Source: Leucobacter sp. (GTDB lineage: Bacteria > Actinomycetota > Actinomycetes > Actinomycetales > Microbacteriaceae). From it: DNA of 10,405 nt. The stretch lies in contig JAPSIU010000074.1 of the NCBI GenBank assembly GCA_031178565.1, positions 1 to 10,405 on the forward strand, in the 5' to 3' direction. The position numbers were made by a program, and so were the translations under genes. The notes under the pieces are model-generated. The model did not search any database and was not told the origin of the DNA. It saw only the letters and a list, made by a program, of their open reading frames with translations. Shown here in pieces: positions 4,838 to 10,405 of the stretch. Positions within the stretch are counted from its first letter, which is position 1. Every line of letters starts with the position of its first letter.

Positions 4838-6340
4838 ATGGAACAGCGTGACCCCTTCGCGTTCACCGGTCTGACTTACGACGACGTGCTGCTGCTCCCC
4901 GCGCACACCGATGTCATCCCGAGCGAGGCGGACACGTCGACGCAACTCACCCGGCGCATCCGCCTGAGCATCCCGTTGATCTCGGCCGCGATGGACACCG
5001 TCACCGAGACGCGGATGGCGGTGGCCATGGCGCGCAACGGCGGTCTCGGCATCCTGCACCGGAACCTGTCGATTCAGGATCAGGCCGAGATGGTGGACCG
5101 GGTCAAGCGCAGCGAGGCCGGGATGATCACGAACCCGGTCACGACGTCCGTCGACGCGACCGTGGCCGAGGTCGATGCGCTGTGCGGCGAGTACCGCGTC
5201 TCCGGTCTTCCCGTCGTCGACCAGAACGGCGTGCTGCTCGGGATCATCACGAACCGGGATATGCGCTTCATCGATCCGAAGGACCGCTCGCAGGTGCGGG
5301 TCTCGGACGCGATGACGAAGATGCCGCTCATCACCGGCCCGACGGGGATCTCGCGGGATGACGCGGCGGCGATCTTCGGGAAGCACAAGATCGAGAAGCT
5401 TCCCCTGGTCGACTCCGAGGGGCATCTGACCGGGCTCATCACGGTCAAGGACTTCGACAAGGAGGAGCAGTACCCCGACGCGACGAAGGACGACGGGGGA
5501 CGTCTCCGGGTCGGGGCGGCCGTCGGCTTCTTCGGCGACGCGTGGAAGCGTGCAGGGGCGCTCGTCGACGCGGGCGTCGACGTGCTCGTGGTCGACACCG
5601 CGAACGGCGACAGCAAGGGCGTGCTCGACATCATCGCGAAGATCAAGGCGGATCCGGCCTTCGCCGGCGTCGACGTCATCGGCGGCAACGTCGCGACGTA
5701 CGCGGGTGCGAAGGCGATCGTGGAGGCCGGCGCCGACGCGGTGAAGGTGGGCGTCGGCCCCGGATCCATCTGCACGACGCGCGTGATCGCGGGCGTGGGG
5801 GTGCCGCAGGTGACGGCCGTGTACGAGGCCGCCCGTGCTGCGACCCCCGCGGGTGTGCCGGTGATCGCCGACGGCGGCCTGCAGTACTCCGGGGACATCG
5901 CGAAGGCGCTCGTCGCCGGGGCCTCCTCGGTCATGATGGGATCGCTCCTCGCCGGCACGGACGAGAGCCCGGGCGACCTCGTCTTCGTCGGAGGCAAGCA
6001 GTACAAGAACTACCGGGGCATGGGATCGCTCGGCGCGCTGCAGACGCGCGGCGAGCGCACCTCCTACTCGAAGGACCGCTACTTCCAGGCCGACGTTCCG
6101 AGCGACGAGAAGCTGATCCCCGAGGGCATCGAGGGCCAGGTGCCCTACCGGGGCCCCGTGGGCGCCGTCGCGCACCAGATGATCGGAGGGCTGCGCCAGT
6201 CGATGTTCTACGTCGGCGCGCGCTCTGTGGCCGAGCTGAAGGAGCGCGGCAACTTCGTCCGCATCACCTCGGCCGGGCTCAAGGAGAGCCACCCCCACGA
6301 CGTGCAGATGGTCGTGGAGGCGCCCAACTACCGGCGCTAG
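4838..6340 (+). CDS. guaB: IMP dehydrogenase
   Basis: A 500-residue cytoplasmic enzyme, full family length. It converts IMP and NAD+ to XMP and NADH, the committed step to guanine nucleotides. The N-terminal barrel begins with LTYDDVLLLP, and SAAMDTVTE follows. Two CBS domains occupy about 96-147 and 156-207, the usual nucleotide-sensing insert. The catalytic loop GVGPGSICTTR carries Cys312, DGGLQYSGDIAKAL forms the phosphate-binding region, and the mobile flap holds Arg414-Tyr415 (RYFQ) and the bacterial-type Glu in IPEGIEG. All key residues are present. The ATG at 4838 has TGAGGT (4829-4834) upstream. It is followed after 30 nt by guaB3 and, further on, by guaA, giving the IMP-to-GMP branch. 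It probably has its own promoter at 4760-4774. Confidence 0.98.
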   Translation: MEQRDPFAFTGLTYDDVLLLPAHTDVIPSEADTSTQLTRRIRLSIPLISAAMDTVTETRMAVAMARNGGLGILHRNLSIQDQAEMVDRVKRSEAGMITNPVTTSVDATVAEVDALCGEYRVSGLPVVDQNGVLLGIITNRDMRFIDPKDRSQVRVSDAMTKMPLITGPTGISRDDAAAIFGKHKIEKLPLVDSEGHLTGLITVKDFDKEEQYPDATKDDGGRLRVGAAVGFFGDAWKRAGALVDAGVDVLVVDTANGDSKGVLDIIAKIKADPAFAGVDVIGGNVATYAGAKAIVEAGADAVKVGVGPGSICTTRVIAGVGVPQVTAVYEAARAATPAGVPVIADGGLQYSGDIAKALVAGASSVMMGSLLAGTDESPGDLVFVGGKQYKNYRGMGSLGALQTRGERTSYSKDRYFQADVPSDEKLIPEGIEGQVPYRGPVGAVAHQMIGGLRQSMFYVGARSVAELKERGNFVRITSAGLKESHPHDVQMVVEAPNYRR

Positions 6341-6358
6341 CGACACAGCGCGTCGGGA

Positions 6359-6364
6359 TAGACT
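6359..6364 (+). promoter_or_regulatory. -10 box for guaB3, leaderless geometry
   Basis: TAGACT lies in the 30-nt gap after guaB and ends exactly 6 nt before the GTG at 6371, the same spacing as in rarD. No Shine-Dalgarno sequence is present in the remaining 6 nt. This suggests a separate leaderless transcript for guaB3 in addition to read-through from guaB. Confidence 0.6.
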
Positions 6365-6370
6365 GAACGG

Positions 6371-7492
6371 GTGAGCAACGAGATCGAGATCGGCAGGGGC
6401 AAGCGCGCCCGCCGCGTGTACACCTTCGATGAGATCGGCATCGTGCCGACCCGACGCACGCGCGATCCCGAGCTCGTCTCGACGGCCTGGTCGATCGACG
6501 CCTTCCAGTTCGAGATCCCGGTGCTCGGCGCCCCCATGGACTCGGTCATGTCGCCCGCGACCGCGATCGAGCTCGGCCGGCTCGGCGGTCTCGGCGTGCT
6601 CAACCTCGAGGGGCTCTGGACCCGGCACGAGGATCCCGAGCCGCTGCTCGACGAGCTGGCCGGGATCGACGACGAGGTCGCAGCGGTCAAGCGGATGCGC
6701 GAGCTGTACGCCGCCCCCATCCGGCCCGAGCTCATCCGCGGTCGCCTCGGCGAGATCCGGGACGCGGGGGTCACGGTCGCGGGCGCGCTCTCGCCGCACC
6801 GCACCGCTGAGTTCACCGAGACGGTGGTGAACGCCGGCGTCGACCTGTTCGTGATCCGCGGCAACACGGTTTCGGCCGAGCACGTGGCGCAGGAGGGGCG
6901 CGAGCCGCTCAACCTCAAGCAGTTCATCTACGAGCTCGACGTGCCCGTGATCGTGGGCGGGGCCGCGACCTACCAGTCGGCGCTGCACCTCATGCGCACC
7001 GGTGCGGCTGGGGTGCTCGTCGGCTTCGGCGGCGGCGCCTCCTCCACGACACGCGCCACACTCGGGATCCGCGCCCCGATGGCGAGCGCGATCGCCGACG
7101 TGGCGGGGGCGCGATCCGACTACCTCGACGAGTCGGGCGGCCGCTACGTGCACGTGATCGCCGACGGCGGCCTCGGCACCTCCGGCGACCTCATCAAGGC
7201 GATGGCCTGCGGGGCGGACGCCGTGATGCTCGGCGCCGCCCTCGCGAAGGCCTCCGACGCCCCCGGCCGCGGCTGGCACTGGGGTCAGGAGGCGCACCAC
7301 GAGGATCTTCCGCGGGGCAGGCGCGTGCCGGTCGGCTCCGTCGCGCCGCTCGCCGAGGTGGTCAACGGTCCGGCGCACGTGGCGGACGGCAGTGCGAACC
7401 TGATCGGCGCCCTGCGTCGCGCCATGGCGACCACCGGATACTCGGAGCTCAAGGAGTTCCAGCGCGTCGGCATCGTCCACGCGGAGCGCTAG
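6371..7492 (+). CDS. guaB3: GuaB3 family IMP dehydrogenase-related protein
   Basis: A 373-residue TIM-barrel protein of the GuaB3 branch, related to guaB but lacking the CBS insert. Diagnostic parts are the N-terminal IGRGKRARRVYTFDEIGIVP, APMDSVMSP (the counterpart of AAMDTVTE in GuaB), HVIADGGLGTSGDLIKAMACG, the long LPRGRRVPVG segment and the C-terminal RRAMATTGYSELKEFQRV. Aligning the catalytic loop with GuaB (GVGPGSICTTR against GFGGGASSTTR, equal length) puts Ser225 at the catalytic Cys position, so ordinary IMPDH chemistry through a Cys-linked intermediate is not expected. Its role is unclear; a regulatory or altered oxidoreductase function is possible. The start is GTG at 6371, supported by the TAGACT box 6 nt upstream. 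The neighbours are guaB before and SURF1 11 nt after. Confidence 0.93.
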   Translation: MSNEIEIGRGKRARRVYTFDEIGIVPTRRTRDPELVSTAWSIDAFQFEIPVLGAPMDSVMSPATAIELGRLGGLGVLNLEGLWTRHEDPEPLLDELAGIDDEVAAVKRMRELYAAPIRPELIRGRLGEIRDAGVTVAGALSPHRTAEFTETVVNAGVDLFVIRGNTVSAEHVAQEGREPLNLKQFIYELDVPVIVGGAATYQSALHLMRTGAAGVLVGFGGGASSTTRATLGIRAPMASAIADVAGARSDYLDESGGRYVHVIADGGLGTSGDLIKAMACGADAVMLGAALAKASDAPGRGWHWGQEAHHEDLPRGRRVPVGSVAPLAEVVNGPAHVADGSANLIGALRRAMATTGYSELKEFQRVGIVHAER

Positions 7493-7503
7493 AAGTCAGC
7501 CAG

Positions 7504-8430
7504 TTGTCGCAGCAGCACAGGAAGCCCGAGTACCTGGGCGAGCCGACGCTCGCGCAGGTGATGCGCCGGCCGGTGTGGATCCTCGCCCTGCTGCTCGCGA
7601 TGCTCGTCGCCGCCGCCTTCGCGTGGCTGGGCCAGTGGCAGATGGGGAGCGCGATCCGATCCGGCGCCGCTCCCGTCGTCGACACGGAGACCCCGCGCTC
7701 GCTCGTTGAGGTCGCCGACGCGTCGAAGGGCGTGACCGAGGAGGGCGGCGGCGCGATCGTGCGCCTTCGCGGCGCGTTCGTCGCGGGGGACTCGCGGATT
7801 GTCGAGCCCCGCGAGAATCGCGGTGAGTCGGGATCGTGGGTCGTCGGCCACCTCGTCGCCGCATCGGGGGCGGAGCGGGGGGCGCACCTCGCGGTAGCGA
7901 TCGGCTGGGCGCCCGACCGCACCGCGGCGGAGCTCGCGCTGGAGAGGCTCGAGGCGGATCCGTCGTTCGAGGAGGAGCGCGGTGTCGAGGGGCGGTACAT
8001 GCCCCCCGAGGGGCCGCAGATCCCCGACGCGGACGACGACCCGCTCGCGATGCGGACGATGATGCCCGCTTACCTCGCCAACGTCTGGAGCGGGGTCGAC
8101 GCGCCCGTCTACTCGGGGTATCTCGTGATGCACGAGGACGGCGCAGGGGCGCTGCTCGCGGAAGCGGGACTCGATCCGATCGATTCGGTGGCGCCGCTGC
8201 CCCCGGAGTCGGTCAACTGGCTGAACGTGTTCTACGCCGTCGAGTGGGTCGTCTTCGCGGGGTTCGCGCTCTTCATGTGGTACCGCCTCGCCCGCGACGC
8301 GTGGGAGAAGGAGCACGAGCGCATGCTGCTCGAAGCCGCGGAGCGTGAAGAGGGACCCGAGCCGGACATCTCGACCGGAACGAAGGCCGGGGCGGATCCT
8401 GGGCTGAGCGACGGCGACGCACCTCGATAG
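7504..8430 (+). CDS. SURF1 family cytochrome oxidase biogenesis protein
   Basis: A 308-residue protein with the SURF1 layout: one membrane helix near each end and a large extracytoplasmic middle. The N-terminal helix covers about 24-42 and runs into WLGQWQ (41-46), the hallmark LGxWQ motif. A central region carries VRLRGAFVAGDSRIVEPR and the LAVAIGWAPD stretch, which corresponds to the family's RGW motif. The C-terminal helix lies at about 241-260 after NWLNVFYAVEW, followed by a charged cytoplasmic tail rich in Glu. SURF1 proteins assist haem insertion or assembly of aa3-type cytochrome c oxidase. The TTG at 7504 is chosen because AGAAG (7491-7495) lies 8 nt upstream and the gap to guaB3 is 11 nt; GTG at 7558 or ATG at 7561 are alternatives that still keep the helix. 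The stop codon lies inside the box preceding the next gene. Confidence 0.85.
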   Translation: MSQQHRKPEYLGEPTLAQVMRRPVWILALLLAMLVAAAFAWLGQWQMGSAIRSGAAPVVDTETPRSLVEVADASKGVTEEGGGAIVRLRGAFVAGDSRIVEPRENRGESGSWVVGHLVAASGAERGAHLAVAIGWAPDRTAAELALERLEADPSFEEERGVEGRYMPPEGPQIPDADDDPLAMRTMMPAYLANVWSGVDAPVYSGYLVMHEDGAGALLAEAGLDPIDSVAPLPPESVNWLNVFYAVEWVVFAGFALFMWYRLARDAWEKEHERMLLEAAEREEGPEPDISTGTKAGADPGLSDGDAPR

Positions 8431-8433
8431 AAT
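8428..8433 (+). promoter_or_regulatory. -10 box for the DUF3817 gene, overlapping the SURF1 stop codon
   Basis: TAGAAT begins with the TAG stop codon of the SURF1 gene and ends 7 nt before the ATG at 8441. The geometry again fits a leaderless mRNA. It also includes the first bases of another ATG at 8432, which would lie within the -10 element and so could not be used on a transcript from this promoter. Confidence 0.5.
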
Positions 8434-8440
8434 GGAAGTC

Positions 8441-8950
8441 ATGCAACTGCAGCCCAAGCCCGCCGATTACCCGCGCATCCGCAAGGCGCTGAAGGTCTAC
8501 AAGGTCACTTCGGTGATCACCGGCGTCATGCTGCTGCTGCTCTGCGCCGTGATGGTCATGAAGTACGCCGCGGGCGTGCAGCTGTTCCTCTTCACGCCGG
8601 AGGGCTTCGCCCAGTTCGTCCCGATCGCCCCCGAGGGCGTCGAGGGCGACTTCCGAGCCGAGGGCTTCGACCTCTTCCGCGCGATTCTCATCGCGCACGG
8701 CTGGTTCTACGTGGTCTACCTCATCTCCGACTTCATGCTGTGGAGCCCGATGCGGTGGAACTTCCTGTGGTTCCTGCTCATCGCGCTCGGCGGCGTCATC
8801 CCGTTCATGTCGTTCTTCCTCGAAGCCCGCATCGTGCGGAGGGTGAACGCGTTCCTCGACTCCCGGGAGGGGCAGGCCGTGCCCGAGTCTCCCGCGCAGA
8901 CTCCATCCCCCGCGGCTTCCGCCGCGCAGACCTCGGAAGGCCAGTCATGA
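8441..8950 (+). CDS. DUF3817 domain integral membrane protein
   Basis: A 169-residue protein with three hydrophobic segments at about 22-40, 81-101 and 107-127. The conserved HGWFYVVYLISDF (86-98) and the preceding RKALKVYKVTSVITG (14-28) are typical of DUF3817, a small actinobacterial membrane family without known function. The C-terminal 30 residues are a polar Pro/Ala/Ser/Gln tail. ATG at 8441 is preferred to an in-frame ATG at 8432 (three residues longer) because the TAGAAT box at 8428-8433 would start a transcript at about 8440. On a read-through transcript from SURF1 the 8432 start could still be used. The stop codon overlaps the guaA start (ATGA, 8947-8950), so guaA is translationally coupled to it. 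Confidence 0.85.
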   Translation: MQLQPKPADYPRIRKALKVYKVTSVITGVMLLLLCAVMVMKYAAGVQLFLFTPEGFAQFVPIAPEGVEGDFRAEGFDLFRAILIAHGWFYVVYLISDFMLWSPMRWNFLWFLLIALGGVIPFMSFFLEARIVRRVNAFLDSREGQAVPESPAQTPSPAASAAQTSEGQS

Positions 8951-10405
8951 CAGAACAGACCGGAACCGGGCATCGCCCGGTTCTCGTGGTTGACTTCGGC
9001 GCGCAGTACGCCCAGTTGATCGCTCGACGCGTGCGCGAGGCGGGGGTGTACTCCGAGCTCGTGCCGCACACGATCACGGCGGAGGAGGTCTCCGCGAAGC
9101 AGCCGCTCGGCATCGTGCTCTCGGGCGGTCCGTCCTCGGTGTACGAGGAGGGCGCTCCGCAGTTCGACGGCGAGATCTTCGAACTCGGCGTCCCCGTGCT
9201 CGGCATCTGCTACGGGTTCCAGGTCATGGCGCGTGCGCTCGGGGGAGAGGTCGGCAACACGGGCGACCGCGAGTACGGCGCGACGGAGGCCAACCTCGTG
9301 GGCGACGGCGGCGCGATCCTCGGCGGGCAGCCCGAGACGCAGAACGTGTGGATGAGCCACGGCGACGCCGTGCAGCAGGCTCCCGAGGGCTTCGAGGTGC
9401 TCGCGCGCACGTCCGTGACCCCCGTGGCGGCCTTCGGTTCGGCCGAGCGCCGGCTCTACGGAGTGCAGTGGCACCCCGAGGTGAAGCACTCCGATCACGG
9501 ACAGCGCATCCTCGAGAACTTCCTGCACCACGTCGCCGGTATCGAGCCCGACTGGAACGCGGGCAACGTGATCGCGGAGCAGATCGAGCGGATCCGCGAG
9601 CAGGTCGGCTCGGCGCGCGTGATCTCCGCGCTCTCGGGCGGCGTCGACTCCGCGGTCTCGACCGCGCTCGTGCACGAGGCCATCGGCGATCAGCTCACGG
9701 CCGTCTTCGTCGATCACGGACTGCTCCGCAAGGGCGAGCGCGAGCAGGTCGAGAAGGACTACGTCGAGTCGACGGGCGTCCACCTCATCACCGTGGACGC
9801 GGCCGACACCTTCCTCGGCCACCTCGAGGGCGTCACCGATCCGGAGGAGAAGCGCAAGATCATCGGGCGCGAGTTCATCCGGGCGTTCGAGCAGGTGCAG
9901 CTCGACCTCGTCGCGGAGGCCAGGGCCGAGGGCGAGAAGGTGAAGTTCCTCGTGCAGGGCACGCTCTACCCCGACGTCGTCGAGTCCGGCGGGGGATCGG
10001 GCACCGCGAACATCAAGTCGCACCACAACGTCGGCGGCCTGCCCGAGGACCTCGACTTCGAGCTGATCGAGCCGCTGCGCGCCCTCTTCAAGGACGAGGT
10101 GCGCGCAATCGGCCGCGAGCTCGGGATCCCGGAGGCGATCGTCGGGAGGCAGCCGTTCCCGGGCCCCGGGCTCGGGATCCGGATCGTCGGAGAGGTGACG
10201 CGCGATCGCCTCGAGACGCTGCGCGAGGCGGACGCCATCGCCCGCGCCGAGCTGACGGCGGCCGGGCTCGACTCCGAGATCTGGCAGTGCCCAGTGGTGC
10301 TGCTCGCCGATGTGCGCTCCGTGGGCGTGCAGGGCGACGGCCGCACCTACGGCCACCCGATCGTGCTGCGTCCCGTGTCGTCCGCGGTCATCGCGTCCTC
10401 GGACG
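8947..10405 (+). CDS. guaA: GMP synthase (glutamine-hydrolysing), truncated by the window edge
   Basis: The frame is open from ATG at 8947 to the end of the window: 486 complete codons of an expected ~520-525. GuaA converts XMP, ATP and glutamine to GMP. The N-terminal class I amidotransferase begins VLVVDFGAQYAQLIARRVRE; Cys88 in GICYGFQ, with His176 and Glu178 in WHPE, forms the catalytic triad. The ATP pyrophosphatase domain has the P-loop SGGVDS (230-235) and VDHGLLRKGE. Later, QGTLYPDVVES and GRQPFPGPGLGIR mark the XMP-binding and dimerisation region. All catalytic motifs visible are intact, so the missing end reflects the window boundary and not a mutation. The start overlaps the DUF3817 stop (ATGA), with GAAGGCCAG just upstream. 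It completes the IMP-to-GMP route with guaB. Confidence 0.98.
   Translation, partial: MTEQTGTGHRPVLVVDFGAQYAQLIARRVREAGVYSELVPHTITAEEVSAKQPLGIVLSGGPSSVYEEGAPQFDGEIFELGVPVLGICYGFQVMARALGGEVGNTGDREYGATEANLVGDGGAILGGQPETQNVWMSHGDAVQQAPEGFEVLARTSVTPVAAFGSAERRLYGVQWHPEVKHSDHGQRILENFLHHVAGIEPDWNAGNVIAEQIERIREQVGSARVISALSGGVDSAVSTALVHEAIGDQLTAVFVDHGLLRKGEREQVEKDYVESTGVHLITVDAADTFLGHLEGVTDPEEKRKIIGREFIRAFEQVQLDLVAEARAEGEKVKFLVQGTLYPDVVESGGGSGTANIKSHHNVGGLPEDLDFELIEPLRALFKDEVRAIGRELGIPEAIVGRQPFPGPGLGIRIVGEVTRDRLETLREADAIARAELTAAGLDSEIWQCPVVLLADVRSVGVQGDGRTYGHPIVLRPVSSAVIASSD

Noticed and set aside
4598..7480. Long minus-strand open frame of 960 codons opposite guaB and guaB3 (and similar ones at 3415-4713 and 8716-10356)
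   Set aside because: It lies wholly antisense to clear, conserved genes. Its product is rich in Arg, Asp, His and Gly without domains or plausible hydrophobic core, as expected from the mirror frame of GC-rich codons.
1..10405. CRISPR array, transposon, tRNA/rRNA, phage or defence genes
   Set aside because: No spaced repeats of CRISPR type, terminal inverted repeats, transposase or integrase motifs, or tRNA-like folds were seen. All sizeable genes are core metabolism, chaperone or small membrane families.

Overview
This is a GC-rich stretch from an actinobacterial chromosome. The evidence is strong G/C preference at third codon positions, GTG and TTG starts, guaB and guaB3 side by side, DUF4190 and DUF3817 membrane proteins, and a THUMP-like methyltransferase. 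GroES, GuaB and GuaA look like those of the family Microbacteriaceae (Leucobacter and relatives). That placement is inferred from general similarity, not from a search.

Layout. A small Pro-rich DUF4190 membrane protein (146-589, +) ends in a strong hairpin. A convergent gap (590-871) holds that terminator and three 15-bp tandem repeats. A leftward cluster (3149 down to 872, -) encodes two tandem Gln/Pro-rich DUF4190 paralogues and a class I SAM-dependent methyltransferase with a THUMP-like C-terminus. The divergent gap (3150-3420) carries a textbook CIRCE operator and promoter for groES (3421-3717, +). groES ends in a long hairpin and has no groEL behind it. A RarD/EamA-type transporter (3844-4767) follows. 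The rest is a rightward guanine-nucleotide block: guaB (4838-6340), guaB3 (6371-7492), a SURF1-family protein (7504-8430), a DUF3817 membrane protein (8441-8950), and guaA (8947 onward, cut by the window edge).

How the genes work together. GuaB oxidises IMP to XMP and GuaA aminates XMP to GMP, so the block carries the two-step branch to guanine nucleotides. GuaB3 is a GuaB-related protein without CBS domains; here Ser sits where the catalytic Cys should be. SURF1 (cytochrome oxidase assembly) and the DUF3817 protein lie between guaB3 and guaA, and guaA is translationally coupled to the DUF3817 gene by an ATGA overlap.

The clearest regulatory theme is a repeated -10-like box, TAGACT or TAGAAT, in front of six genes. 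For rarD, guaB3 and DUF3817 it lies only 6-7 nt before the start codon, which suggests leaderless transcripts. I see no mobile element, CRISPR array, tRNA, rRNA or defence system. The window is mostly conserved core genome, and I do not see a convincing new multi-gene system in it.
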